DNA of 64,000 bases from Anthoceros angustus (taxonomy: Eukaryota; Streptophyta; Anthocerotopsida; Anthocerotales; Anthocerotaceae): assembly GCA_010909165.1 (NCBI GenBank), contig VJWM01000239.1, forward strand, positions 62,001 through 126,000. Direction: 5' to 3'. Position numbers and translations under genes: made by a program. The notes beneath the pieces were generated by a model. It did not search any database. It was not told where the DNA came from and was given only the letters and a program-made list of their open reading frames with translations. Below are positions 43,317 to 55,601 of this stretch, piece after piece (positions within the stretch are counted from its first letter, which is position 1; each line of letters opens with the position of its first letter).

Positions 43317-46300
43317 ATGGGGGACTGGGTGCTGGCGAGAATTTCACCCTCTTTGTCAGCTCGGAATGAGGTGCCCAGCACGTCGTACTGGCAGGACAGA
43401 GCAGCTGGCGGGAGGAACGCAAGAGGTACTACTGCAAATGGGTGTGGGTGCGGTGTCCGCCGGGTAACCATCAGGAATGCAAGGCATGCAGGTAAAATCG
43501 GCAGATGCAATATTGTCCTGCGGAGATCGTGTCCACAGACATGGGAAGGCTTGCAGGCGCTGGGCGGCGGAGGACGTGGATTTGAGCGGCTTCCTGGTTG
43601 TCGTCAGAGGATGGATGCAGTCCTTGCACTGGGACAGCAGCCAGGATCGTCGAGCCCGGGGGATCCCAACTTGGCTGCTGCAATCCTTCATTCCATTGGC
43701 AAAAAGCTCAGCCAGCTGGGTGGGAGTGCTGGCTTTGGCAAGGAACGCAATCCGGCTCTTTGCTTGACCTCTTTTATCGTAGCTGATGGAGGTATCGGTG
43801 GTGGGGATCATGGTAGGGGTAGGGGCGGCGGCGGTGACGGGGGCAATGGGGAGGACGGGTTTGAGAATGAGGATGGAAGGCATGCAATATCAGGTCTACT
43901 GGCCACATTCGGATTCCTGCTGGCAAGCAGACAGGGTTTAAGGCCATGGGTTTTGTGTTTGTCGGCGGCCTCTCTTGGATTCTTCTTGTCAGGTAGTATG
44001 GTGTGGGGAGGTTGTTATGATCTTGCCCTGGCCCTGACAGCTTCCTCTTTCTCTAAGCCCCGTCGACTGGCTGATGGAACTAGTGGCAGTGAGAACGGTG
44101 ATGATGTGTCTAGTCCTCAGACTGAGAGGAATTTGGTCGGAGCAATTTGGGAGGTCCAGGGAAGCAAGTGGAGAAGGTTTGTCCTGGATTTGAAGAAAGA
44201 CGATTTTGCACTAGATGTTGTGAAGCCCAACGAAACTGAAGCCGAATCCTATGAGCTCGCTTGCCAAGAGGACAGAGATCATGAACTCGTGAAAGGTGGC
44301 ATTGACAGGGAGTATGCAATGTTGACGTCCCGAATGGCGGACGAGGCTGAAAAATGTGAGTCAGAAGGGTCACCAGTTCATGATTCGGGTTTGCAGACTC
44401 CAAATGGTTTCAACACCCTAGTCCCTCCAGTAGGGGAAGATGAGCTACGGAAGTCTGATATTAACAATGCTGTGGAACAAGTTCGTGACCAAATAGAAGA
44501 ATATAGCTCAAGAATAGAGAGGACTCAGCCTGGCGTGGAGAGCTTGGAAAGGCGGTTTAAGGATGTGGTTGGACGCTGTGGGGCTCTTGTTAAGCAAATA
44601 ATGCTGCCAGAAGGCTATCCCAGAAGTGTAACAGATGACTACACAGAATTCACACTGTGGAGGATGGGACAGATTATTGCCAGTCAAATAAGTGGTGTGC
44701 TCACTACACAGGTTAGATGTCTATAGCCGTACTGTGCTAACTGCAGGGCCGAAGGAGAATGGTTGTTGTGGTTCCTGTGTCGTGCTCTTCTGCAAGTGGA
44801 GATGTTTGTGAGGACAACTACATGATTAATCAGCTCTTGTTGCCGCAGGCTTTGTTATATGCCATAGGTCTAGGGAAAGGTGCCATTCCCACTGCAGCAG
44901 CAATTAATTGGGTTCTCAGGGATGGCATTGGCTACTTGAGCAAAATTATGCTTTCCAAATATGGTCGTCACTTCGATGTCCATCCTAAAGGGTGGAGAAT
45001 GCTATCAGACTTGCTAGAGAATGCTTCATACGGCCTGGAGCTTCTGACTCCAGTATTTCCTCATCTTTTTGTTTACTTGGGAGCAGCGGCAGGAGCTGGA
45101 CGATCTGCATCGGGTATGATCCAGGTCAGGCCTATCAGTCAGAGTCCCTTCTCCTGCACCTATGATGGTTGGCCTACTGCTGTAAGAAGCAGCTTACCGA
45201 TGGTGTGCGGGTGTTGTGATGTTGCCTACAGGCTGCAACCAAGAGTTGCTTTAATGCAGGATTTGCTGCTCAGAGGAACTTCGCAGAGGTTTGCAAATTC
45301 TACTCCTGTGCTTTACTACGTTGCAAAGCTCTCGTGAAGGTATAGCCCATGGATGTTGTAGTAACCTTTGTGAGCTCCTGTGGTGCGCCAGTTGGTGGCT
45401 AAGGGTGAAGCTCAAGGGATGGTCAGCAAATCCATGGGCATCGCGTTAGGAATAGCTATTTCTGGCCACGTCGGCTCTTCTGGTCCTCGGCTCCTGGCAA
45501 CTTTTGCTGTCGTAACTGCTTTGCACATGTTCTTCAACCTGAAGTCTTATCAGGCCGTCCAGCTTCGAACTTTGAATCCTTACCGTGGCAGTAAGGCATT
45601 GTCTATTTGTTCATAGGCTCTCTTCAGTTCGTTTCTTGACTCGTTCAGTATTTGTTGCTGAGACTCTGTTTGCTCCGTGCTGTTCTACAGGCTTGGTTCT
45701 GTCTGAGTATCTAAGGAGTGGCTCAGTACCATCTGTGCGAGAGGTCAATGCTGAAGAACCCATTTTTCCTAGGATTGGTGTTCTGCACTTGCGTCTAAAG
45801 GGACAGCAGGTGAGGTATTCATTGCGCCCACCCCGTCCGACAGTTTGCACGTGAAAACACAGCTGGAGCCTGTAAGCATGCCTGTTGACAACCATGTTCT
45901 GTTTCCGTCCGTATAGGAAGGACTCAATACCTTGTCAGAGAGCAGCAAAAGAGATGCAGAAAGCATTGATCATAACCTAGAGCTGGGTTCGATGTTGGGG
46001 TCCTTGATCCACACACGAGAAGAAGCAGAAGCACTTCTACCCCTTTATGAAAAGGAGGCGTACATGCTTGCCAGGCGAGGGGATCGACTGCTGGTGAGTC
46101 TAGGTGATGTCTCCAGCTGTTGCTGATGTTCTTGATTGGTCAGTCTGTGGCCAACTCTTGCGTGCGTATCGTCCAGGTGGTACTGAAGAAATCGGTGACT
46201 CCAAGGGACATGCTGCGAGCCTTATTTCAAGTCACAATCATGTACAACCTACAAAATCAAAATAGGTTTGCGGCAGGGACAATTCCGGGGGATTGTGTGA

Positions 46301-46452
46301 AAGGTGGTGTGCTCGAGGTCTCTCACAGGATCATGGTAGAGGAGTTCCAAAGAATGCAACAAAATCTGAGTGCCGTTGGGTGGGTAAGTGAAGGGCTGGT
46401 TGCAAGGCCTTCACCTAACAGGCTTCTGACGGTGGCTATGAAAGGTGAATAG
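43317..46452 (+). CDS. RUS1: ROOT UV-B SENSITIVE 1 (RUS1) family protein, DUF647
   Basis: Seven exons join in phase: 43,317-44,711, 44,849-45,124, 45,232-45,288, 45,392-45,590, 45,691-45,809, 45,917-46,093 and 46,177-46,452 (832 residues). The DUF647 core begins with [19 protein letters not shown] and runs on through [90 protein letters not shown] and [17 protein letters not shown]; the end has [11 protein letters not shown]. These blocks match RUS1 closely, and less so RUS4-6. In Arabidopsis RUS1 acts with RUS2 in plastids, linked to early seedling development, low-dose UV-B response and vitamin B6 homeostasis. The N-terminal 430 residues are longer than in Arabidopsis and carry two hydrophobic stretches (near 43,890-44,000). 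Extra introns may lie in exon 1, so the start is less sure than the core. Confidence 0.88.
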
Positions 46453-48285
46453 TCCTCTGCGAGCGGGAATTGTGACAAACAGGTAGCATTTCCCTCTGCG
46501 GATGTCATTCTTATTAGTACTCCTCAAGGGCACTTGAAGGATTTGGCCTTCGTCAGCATTTCTTTCCAAGGCCAGCTAAGGCCAGCTACAGGGCGCTAGG
46601 AATTCTTGAAGCCTTGGGAGGATTGTTTGGCCTAAGGGGGGATTGTTCAGCCGAAAGCGTCTTTGATTAACTAGAGAAGCTCGTGCACAGGTATAGCATT
46701 GTAGAGTGATCGTGTGACAGCATCCAAAATCCACATCGAGGCTGCCAATAATTTATCCGTTCGAACAGGAAGAGCTAACGGATGATCCAAACGGAAGATA
46801 AAGTGGCCTCTGAGAGGGGCTTCTTCCCCTCAGGGCTTGTAGTGGCTAGAGAAAAGTTGGCACCAGGAACATAAATGAACTCGGCATCCTGCATCCTACC
46901 CGGAAACAATCCCAGGCGCGGCAAACCAGCAAACCAGCCTCGCCTTATGCTGGGTTTGCTGTAGCCCGACCCGGAAATAATCCGGTCACTCCGCGGTTAT
47001 GGGCAACCCGCGGAATCTTTGAGTTGACCGCCATTAACCGGTGATAGGCTTTCCCGGTTGGTAACCCTATTAAATGCGCCCGTTCTTGGTCACGGCGAAA
47101 TTGGTCTTGCCCGAGTTCGTGTTTCATCATGTGTCATTGCCACATTGCGGGATTGGCCAAGTTGGGCGATCGTGTGGGCTCCTTCACTCTGCATCGGCTG
47201 GGAGTTGAGATACAAGCACTTGGGCGTATTTTGAGGATGGCATCCCTATATGCATTTGTGTGTAAGAAGTCGTGTTGGCAATGTTAGGATATATTTCAGG
47301 ATTTTTTTGAGCTACTCTAAAAATTAGATTCAATATTTCCCATCAGCCCTAAATGCTTCAGGATGTGTACAAAGAAGACCATGTCAAGTGAGATTTATTC
47401 TTTTGACAACAAAGGGGCCTTGAAGAAAATAATGATAACAGAAGACACTCATAGTAAGATATACAACCTTATGCTTCACTTGGAGAAGGGGGTGCTTTCC
47501 CCTGCATGAGGGACCTTATTGCTGGAGACCGTCAAGCAAAGATTGTCGTCTCAAGAGCTGGAAGCCACAATAGAATAGATCCAAATAGATCAAAGAGAAG
47601 ATATCTACAGATTGAGACACGCTCCATATGCAATACCTTTCCAATCAAAATATGCACACACCAAATATTAAAAAATTATCTTTTACTATTTTAGAAGCGA
47701 AGTTGTATTAGGGGTGTGTGTTTTCATATAGTTTTTCAACTGCACTTCCGAGGATGTGCATCGACCTTGGTTTTACATGCCTTGATGCTAACACCGCACA
47801 TACTTTCGGATTATTATGACTTTCTGATCCTAACAGTATATGCCAATAATAACTTCTTATTTTGTACATTTAGTGAGCTTATGGTCAGGATCAAGAAGAT
47901 ATTATTGCTTACCCGTTTTAAGATGACAAATGGAGTTGAATCTCTCCTCCAAAGTTCAATTCCATTTCTATGATTATGGCCATACCGTTGATATTCACCA
48001 AGAGCATTTTGTGCAGCAGCTTACTTGCTCGACTTGTTTTGACGCCCATGCTCATTGGCGAGAAATTCTCAAAGGAACAATGCCCCACTACTCAAGCTGA
48101 GAAGGATGTTAAGACGAAATACCTATAAGGAAGCAGTCGGCTGTTTGATATCTCTAGTTGCCTGGACACGTATAAATATTTGCCAAACTATAGGAAATAT
48201 ATCTCGATTTCTTGAGAATCTAGGACATTAAGATATATTGCTTATTAAGAGATCCATTGGATATGACGGTAAAGTGAATAATATA
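46453..48285. other. Intergenic region without recognisable genes
   Basis: GC-balanced to about 47,250, then AT-rich. A short GCCAGCTAAGGCCAGCTA repeat lies near 46,570 and ACCAGCAAACCAGC near 46,925. Short plus frames at 47,506-47,973 are AT-biased and match nothing known. Confidence 0.4.
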
Positions 48286-48345
48286 CACTACACAAATTGC
48301 AGGTGTTTCACAACGTATTTTACAACCTCACATTGTAAAAGCCCC
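48286..48345 (+). mobile_element. Possible second CACTA-type terminus
   Basis: CACTACACAAATTGC at 48,286 is followed by CACAACGTATTTTACAACC and ATTGTAAAAG, the same subterminal motif class as the large CACTA element. No matching right end was found to 51 kb, so this may be a fragment. Confidence 0.35.
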
Positions 48346-48611
48346 CAATTATATTTATGTAATTAACAATAACAATAAAGAGTTAACCATTATGTATACG
48401 CTTATCCTCTATAGAAGCAGCGGCTGTTTGAAAATTTTATATGTGGCCTTCTGCAGTGTTCAGATGTAAGCGTTCTTCGGATTTATCGCTAAGCTAGGTC
48501 TCCAGAAGTTTGTGAGTCTCAAATGTTTGAAGACAGGCATGGAAATAACAGAGGATACCTACATCAAAAACATTTGGATTGCTAGAAAGACTATGAAGTG
48601 GTGTGCAAACA

Positions 48612-48986
48612 ATGGATACGAGGAACCAAAAAGCGTCTAGCTTAGAGGAAGCATTTAGATGCGTGAAGATGTTGGTGAGAAAATCTTCAATCAATGACAT
48701 AGATTATTATCCTGAGGTGGCAGTACAGGAGGACGTAAATAATGAAGACATGGATGTTGAGGTACATGAAGAACACGAACAATCGGATAAAGACTTTAGT
48801 AATGAAGAAAATGTAGGTATTAAGGCTGATGAGCAATTGGAGGAAGACTTGAATATCGAAGAGGGTTTTCCAATTCATGAAGACTTAAATGATGAAGTAG
48901 ACCTGGACCAAGACTTAAGTAATGAAGAAGATATTGATGAAGACTTAAATAATGAAGAAGATTTTGAAGAAGACTTTAGAGATTGA
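48612..48986 (+). CDS. Acidic low-complexity ORF, unknown
   Basis: A frame of about 125 codons. The ATG at 48,612 opens MDTRNQKASSLEEAFRCVKM, then Asp/Glu/Asn-rich imperfect repeats (NEEDIDEDLNNEEDFEED). It lies just after the CACTA-like terminus and may be part of an element. The acidic repeat is compositional and gives no family. A preceding in-phase fragment (TYIKNIWIARKTMKWCANNG, 48,560-48,620) is in another frame and resembles nothing I know. Confidence 0.25.
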   Translation: MDTRNQKASSLEEAFRCVKMLVRKSSINDIDYYPEVAVQEDVNNEDMDVEVHEEHEQSDKDFSNEENVGIKADEQLEEDLNIEEGFPIHEDLNDEVDLDQDLSNEEDIDEDLNNEEDFEEDFRD

Positions 48987-51360
48987 AGCACGAAAAGAAG
49001 ACTTTATTATAAAAAAGAGATGGAAAAAACCCATTCACCCCAAAAACAAAGGGGGAAAAACCCAACGAAGGGTACCATGAAAGGGGGACTAACCCGTACG
49101 TCTTTGCTCACTAGGTACTTGTCCATACGCTCATAACACAAATGAGATGATTGCTTCTAGCCATAAATTGACCTTTTCAGCTTGCAAACAAGATTCTCAA
49201 TATATTGGACAGCCGTATGGTATTTATATGTAGATATCTTCAATGAGTTCACCATTTAGTTATGCAATCTTCACATCAAGATACTAAATTTCGAAGTCAT
49301 GGATTGCTCCAAGAATAAGCGTATGATGATAATAGGGAGGCTCTTATGAAGATTAAATCCGAGGCCTTAGACTTTGAAGAGGCTAAGAGCGACATGGACT
49401 CCGAGGAGTCCGAGTGGGAGAAGGCTACCGAAGAGGAGGTAGCACAACAAGGAGGGACAGGGGCGGCTAGGGAAGCCCCTATGAGAGGAGCACTTACCCT
49501 TGAAGGGTGAGGAAAGTAGGTGTTAGCACCGGTAGATGACCTACCTGGCACCGTAGGTGGAGGACCTACTGGCATAAGTGAGGTACCTACCGTGGTAGGT
49601 GACCTACCCTACCGAAGTAGGTTAGTCGAAGATGGCAGCAAATAAAGGGGCTGCCAAGGAAAGTGAGGCGGTGGGGGAAGCCAATGCTTCTCCCCTTACA
49701 GAGGAAGCAAGGCCAGGGGTTGCTGCCCCTAGTGGAGAGGCGAGAAGACTAGGGGATGCCCATCCTATGACGGGGGACGAGGGAGCAAGAGGGTCACTTG
49801 TCCCCCAAGTAAGGAAAAGGGGCGAGACAGGAAATTAGCCTGTGGCCAAGAGGGCACGAGCCATCCTTCTAGAAGAGGGGCAGCCACCTGTCTAGCAAGG
49901 TGAAGAGGGTTCTTGTTCATGACCCATAGATTTGGCTTAGAGTTGTAAGCATGATGTCACTTGAGGAAGTCTCTTCTTAGGGGAAGGAAAGCATAAATGC
50001 TCATTGAATGGACAGCTGTGAATAGAATTGTAGGATAGCATCTTTCCTTGCTTCCGCCAAGCTTCTCGGAAAGTCTTCAACACCAGATACAAAAGCATGC
50101 TCCACTTCTGTACTGGCAAAGTTATCTAAGAACTACTTTGGAACATGATGCCTTGAGCTACACCTTAAATCACCAGACTCGTTCTGGCTGGCAGAGATTG
50201 ATGTAGCAAATCTTGGAGTTGCTTAACGCAAGCAAGCTCAAGATTTGTACTAGAGTCCCGCTATTAATATTAGGCGACTTAAGACAACTAGGAGTACCTA
50301 ACTATCTCATAACTCGAGTGGTGGAATCACGAGCTAAACACTATGACGGGGCTCGTTGCGTCGATGCCCAGTCACGGTCTTGATTCGTTCTTCGGATATT
50401 ACCTGAGTTATCCTAATGTACAGATATTAGAATATATCTCCAGAGATATTCTAATTCTTATCTATCTATTTATCTTGAATTGCTTAATTATTGTGGCAAT
50501 AGGCCAACAAGTTACAAGTCGACTTCATCAGGCAACATCTTGGCCTCAGGTTCCCTAACGGATACAAGGTTATTCCAAGACCGAAACACTATCGCTAGCA
50601 TAGTAGACATGCCACCCCTGCCAATCAACTTCCTCTTACAAGCCAACAAGGTTCTGAGCAATTAGCAACAACGTCACTTGCACCACACCTTTTTCTCCGC
50701 TATGCTACTAAACACCCCAAGCACCACCCCCTTCCTCATTTCTTGTCACGCCCCTTGACTGCCACCCGCTACTATGTTTTCCTATAGATGCTAGATTGAC
50801 GTGACAAATGCCCTATTCAGACTAGGTCACACAGTCTGCAAAACCCAACCAAATGATCATGCAAGCTAATCCGAAATTCCAAGAGAAGTTACCCGTTTTT
50901 GTATTTGAAGGTGTTTATGCCTTTCATTATAACACTCCTTAGAATAGCTTAGGGTGAAATGATGTAGCATGAAAGGCAAGGGGTGGTGGTCCTTCTTCCT
51001 TCTTCCTAGCTTTCTGAAATCTTGACACACTCGTACCTTTCCTTTTGAGTGCGCTGGACTCCCTGGAGCAAGTCTTAAATCTAAATGACAAGCCCTCAAA
51101 GCCGACCTGAAAAATTGTGTTTTTACCCAACCCAGAACAACACTCACGTACCTCATGGAACGGTTCGGTAGAAAATATTTAACGATTAAAATCTATAATC
51201 TTTTAGGATCCAAGTGTCGAACTTACCAAGAGGGCTAGTTGCCGAAACCAAGAGAAAATGGGGCGCAGGATCTGGAGGGGTGTCGCTGAAGTGCAGTCCG
51301 TCGAATGAAGACCAGGACACCGTTTTTTAGCTGCCACCGTTTTTTACCTGCCCTTCGAGA
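48987..51360. other. Intergenic region with decayed acidic ORFs and a palindromic repeat
   Basis: At 49,330-49,510 a plus frame reads ALMKIKSEALDFEEAKSDMD and further acidic text to a stop. At 49,632-49,838 a 68-codon frame starting MAANKGAAKESEAVGEA runs to TAG. Both look like pieces of a retroelement or dispersed repeat, but no domain was recognised. 50,000-51,240 shows nothing supportable. Confidence 0.35.
49528..49622. repeat. Palindromic GGTAGGT/ACCTACC cluster
   Basis: About eight (G/A)CCTACC or GGTAG(A/G)T blocks alternate in both orientations within 95 bp, including GGTAGATGACCTACC and GGTAGGTGACCTACC, each a near-perfect inverted repeat. Confidence 0.8.
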
Positions 51361-51369
51361 AGGTATTTG

Positions 51370-52200
51370 GTCCTGTTGTGTGCGTCTCAACCACCATCGT
51401 TCCGACTGGGTATGTACCACCGGTTCCACGGGCTAAGAGGAAACTGTCAGCTGTTAGACTTACCTCCCGAGTCCCGAGTCCCAACGCCATTGTTGCCAGA
51501 GCAAGTTCTATCAACCCCCCAAACACCGTCTTACTCCGAGCTCTTCTCACCAACCAAGCTTCCCGCACCCCCCTACCTGTCAAGAAGAACCCGAGCCATA
51601 CTCGTTCACAGACTCTCAAACCCGTCCTCCCAATTGTCCCCGTCCCCGTCACCTCTGCCCCTACCTCTACCATGGTCACTACCGCCTTACCTCCATCGGC
51701 TGCAGCAGAAGTGGTGAAGCAACGAACCGGATTACGTTCCTTTCCAAACCCGGCACTCGCGGCTAACTGGCTGAGGTTTTCGCCAATGGAATGAGGAATC
51801 GCAGCAGCTAGTTTGGGATATCCCGGACACGATGACCCTGGCTGCTGTCCCAGGCACATAAGCCATCTGCGACTCTACCTGCATCCCCGGCATTCCTGAC
51901 GTTACCCGGCCCACACCACATCCACACCCATCTACGGGAATGCGTCTGCCATGGGCTCTCTCCTGCCATTGCCAGTACGATGTGCGGGGTAACCAACCTC
52001 ATCCCGAGCTGACAGTGAGGGTGAAACTCTCCCTGGCAACCCCCACAGCAAACTACATCGCCCAGGAGACACTCAAGTCCTGGATCTACAATGCCAGGGC
52101 CTAGCTGCCGGCGGCGATGGGAAGAGAACGTGGCGCTGAGATCCTCCACTTCTCTAAACGAATGACACCATGATGGTGGGCGGTTTAGAGTAATCCCGGT
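51370..52200 (-). pseudogene. RUS1 5' fragment, truncated pseudogene
   Basis: On the minus strand the sequence follows exon 1 of RUS1 (43,260-44,080) with frame shifts. The shared blocks are LLGDVVCCG, then [30 protein letters not shown] and FGGLIELALATMALG (against [10 protein letters not shown] in copy 1). A piece equal to about 43,510-43,625 of copy 1 is missing, and the start-codon region is altered. Homology ends near 51,400, before the DUF647 domain. It cannot make a RUS protein. Confidence 0.75.
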
Positions 52201-52528
52201 CAATAGACGCAGCTGAAGAGTGACCTGAGGAAGGCTATGGAGACGGGGAAGTATCTGGCCAGACCAGGCGCCAGATTCGTAAACACGCCCACAGACTATC
52301 TGAAGAAGGTGAATAAGACGAGGAAGCCAACAACCACCAGCAATTGCAGTTTCGACAAGGCCACCACGAGAACCAGCTGCAGCTGCTCATTGAGCACCGT
52401 CTCATTCTGATTATCCTGTCATCAGACACCGGCAAGCAGGTTTTCTCTCTCATGCACAAAATCGCATGACCTTCAACCCTTCGTTTCGGCAGCACACAGC
52501 GGAGCAGCAGCAGCACCCAGCGACAGCA

Positions 52529-53002
52529 ATGGCGCTCTCCGGGATGGCCACTGCAGCTGTCGTAATGAAGCCGGTGGCTGCCCCGATCAAGCCATCCTCG
52601 TCCACATTTTTCCAGGGCGGAAAGCTGGCGTGCAGTAGCAGCAGCGTTGCGAGGCCGGCACTCATGGCAGGATTCAGTCTGCAGGTGGAGGCTATGAAGA
52701 AAGTGCAAGGCAAGGTGGTTTGCGCAACCAATGACAAAACCGTGGCGGTGGAGGTCTTCAGGATTGCCCCGCATCCCAAGTACAAGAAACGGATCAAAAC
52801 CAGCAAAAAGTACCAGGCTCACGACCCATACAACAGCTGCAAGGTGGGCGATACAGTGACGCTGGTGAAATGCGCGCCGGTGAGCAAAACCAAGGCTTTC
52901 CTTGTCACAGAAATCAGGGCGGCTAAGGTAGCTGTCAGGAAGGCGGCTGCCGCGTCTGAGCTTTCCATTCCCTTAGAGTCTGCAGTCGCACCTCCAAGCT
53001 GA
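52529..53002 (+). CDS. RPS17: Plastid 30S ribosomal protein S17 (uS17c), copy 2
   Basis: 157 residues from the ATG that corresponds to copy 1; an in-frame ATG at 52,466 would add 21 residues, but the homologous start is preferred. The mature region from QVEAMKKVQGKVVCATNDK to the S17 C-terminus is identical or nearly so to copy 1. Changes are confined mostly to the transit peptide (ALSGMATAAVVMKPVAAPIK against ALSAMAAASVAMKPLAAPVK) and the last few residues. This pattern means both copies are under selection, so both are probably expressed. Confidence 0.93.
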   Translation: MALSGMATAAVVMKPVAAPIKPSSSTFFQGGKLACSSSSVARPALMAGFSLQVEAMKKVQGKVVCATNDKTVAVEVFRIAPHPKYKKRIKTSKKYQAHDPYNSCKVGDTVTLVKCAPVSKTKAFLVTEIRAAKVAVRKAAAASELSIPLESAVAPPS

Positions 53003-53915
53003 TTGCTCAAGGTGCGCTCTCCGCTACGTTCAGTTGTATGTTTTCCTGTTTTCCTGCCAGGATGAATCAGCATGATTGTTTGTGTCATTCTCCAACTATA
53101 GGAGGTGATGAACATACTGTACCTTTTTTCTGTGCCTCCTCGTCGCATTGGGAGAGAGTGGGATGGGCTTCGTTTGCAAGTTCCGGTACTTTACTGTTTT
53201 GTATGTGTGCATCTTCTCTCACCCACTCTCCGTCGATCGCAACGCAATGTAGAACTTCCATTATCCAATGCAGCACCCGCAGTGTCATTGTGAGACGGAC
53301 TGGTGCTGTTTCTGGATCAAAAAAAGTAGGGGTGCACTTTCACTAATCCATTAGAGAGGATCCTTCTTCTTCGCTCGCTGCAAACGTTGCTTCTTCTTCA
53401 AGAGGTCACTGTAGTTAAATCCTTCTGGTCACTCACACTGCTTTCCCCACATGTGGGTAAGTACAGCACCGTAGATAGTTCCTACAGGTGACCTTTCATC
53501 GCTCACACCTTTTGGGTAGTGCAAAGGCCTCGGTCATTGAAATGTAGCAGGTCCAGCCCTAGGGTTTGCAGTGGTTGCCTGAGATGTAACTGCCCTAACC
53601 ACCTTCTCATTGTTTGACGCCTCTTATCTGTGCTTTCTCTCTTCTTTATGGTGTGTTACTGTCGTCTCACATTTTCGCTGGCATGCCTGTTGGAGATTTG
53701 TGTAATCTGCAATATCGCAGGTGCCTGAATTTTGATGTCTATGAGCAGGTGCATGTGAGGCTTTCTACCAGCAAGACGAGCTTCAAGGGCTTGCGGCTGT
53801 GACCTTTCGCCACGTGTAGAGGTTAGTATGAGATGTTCCAGTTTAGCAACAACTAGCATAAGAGGACCAAATGTGTGCTTCTAATCTTGTGATTCTTTCT
53901 TGTAGCCCGTTAGAT

Positions 53916-55601
53916 AGTTGTCTCTCAATGGGTCTGTAAATTCTAGCTCATTAACCCCTCTTGCCGTCTCTAATTGTGGTCATCCAGTCCCTGATAACAG
54001 TGACAACTGGGAGCCCAAATTTCTGCCCATTTAGGTGGACTAGTTTTGGCAGGCTACCTGCGGTCTGTTTCTCTTTATCCAGCCATGATGTCAGCTATCC
54101 TTCTAAATGCCTATGGGGTGTTTTTCTTCTCCTATAATTTGATCTGCAGGATCTTTTTCCCTTTGCTTTTTCCACCGGCTCCAAACCTCTTCTAATTTCA
54201 CTGGCTGAGCTAGCGGATGTGGTATCGAGGACATTTCTCTTATTTGGGCCCGCAACCTTCGTTTAGTGATGCACAACATATGTGCAATGCTGCTAAATGT
54301 GGTGTGAACCGTCTACTGCATGGCTTGTGTGAACTCGGAAAGCTTGCCTACTTCTCCTAGCAGGTTTGTCAGAAATGCGGGTTTCAAGACCACGCGGTTG
54401 TTTGGTCAAACTGAGAGCTATTTTATGAGTCACTCTGAATTTATGATTTGGAGTCTCACTAGATGAGGACCCTTGAGTCCTGAGGATATGCTTAGAAGGC
54501 AGAAGAATCTGGCTGATTTTAGCCCGTTATTTCTTCTAGGCAGGGAGATTTTGTGATTGAGAAGTAATCGAAGACTTGTTTGACCGTCCAGGAAGCGCGT
54601 ACTTCTACACGGTTGGCACACACGGGGCGGGGAAAAATTGATAAGCGGACTTTCATGAACATCGACGTCCACTAGACAGCTCGCTGTCGACTGGTGGAAA
54701 AGTTGGGACAACTCAGTTACCAACATTTTAGGTCGAAAATTTTTGGTACAGATTTGTTTCTTCCCACGTGGGTCTGGTGGAAAGTGGGTCCTGCAGATGC
54801 TTGTGATGGACGCTGGCAGTGCCTGTAAAGCTGATTTTTGCGTGAGTGGTATGACGGTGGGTGGGCCAAGCTGGAAACACCTTCCAATCGCCTTTAGGGT
54901 GTAGGCCATACACTGAAAAGCTTGGGCTTGGCTGTCCTTGCTTGGGGCCAACTACACCTGATCTAAACAGCAACAGATTCCAAGGTTGTACGAAAGCGCG
55001 TATACCACAGCGCGAAACCTCGAAGCAGGAGTATCTGGACCTACCGCTGTCATGATTCTGCAGACCAAAATCTGCTACTCACTCACCTTTGAGTATCCAA
55101 ATGGTGCTCGGTGGAGCAGCAGTTTGACCTCGATCTTCCACATGATGCCCAACAGGACGAGGAGGGGATAAGTGGTAACATGGTCACCTTCCACAGTGAA
55201 GTACCTGGACCACCCACTCCTGCCCCTCCCCGCCCCCGGCCCCGAAGATCCCTGTTCTGGTTGAGGCCAGTTCATTCCCTGTTCGTACTTTCATCGATAG
55301 CACCTGGAAAGGCACGCATAAAGGTGAATATTCTGAACAGGCAGCACGGCTCGCCTGGACGTATGAACTTTCCAAGGCAAGGAACAGTGTGAAGGCCTTT
55401 TCACGGTACTGGACAGGCCATTAAGAAACTGTGAGGTCGCTCCCGCAGACTCAGAGTACAGATTGACAAGAAGATCCGGAGGGTCCCATCCCATCCCATC
55501 TAATCGCCTCAAGCAACAGTGCCACAACAAAGCAGATCAGGTTCCCCAGCCTCCCTTCCTCCCCACCCCATGAACATGCTCCTGCCACGGAGTGATCAAT
55601 C
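53916..55601. other. Intergenic region
   Basis: No supported coding region. A 173-codon minus frame (54,430-54,951) has no recognisable domain. Simple CCCATCCCATC sequence lies near 55,487. Confidence 0.4.

Larger units (their letters stand above)
41450..44080. repeat. Inverted segmental duplication, copy 1 (S17 + RUS1 5' half)
   Basis: The reverse complement of this region matches 51,370-53,915: the plastid S17 gene, its 3' flank (AAGAAAGAATCACA at about 41,467 against TGTGATTCTTTCTT at about 53,889) and the first part of RUS1. The coding part of S17 is more than 90 percent alike; the flanks are more diverged. Confidence 0.85.
51370..53915. repeat. Inverted segmental duplication, copy 2
   Basis: Counterpart of 41,450-44,080 in opposite orientation. 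The spacer between the two copies is about 7.3 kb, so the arms could form a large hairpin or recombine to invert the spacer. Confidence 0.85.

Noticed and set aside
54430-54951. 173-codon minus-strand frame
   Set aside because: No domain, no splice-supported extension, ordinary intergenic composition.
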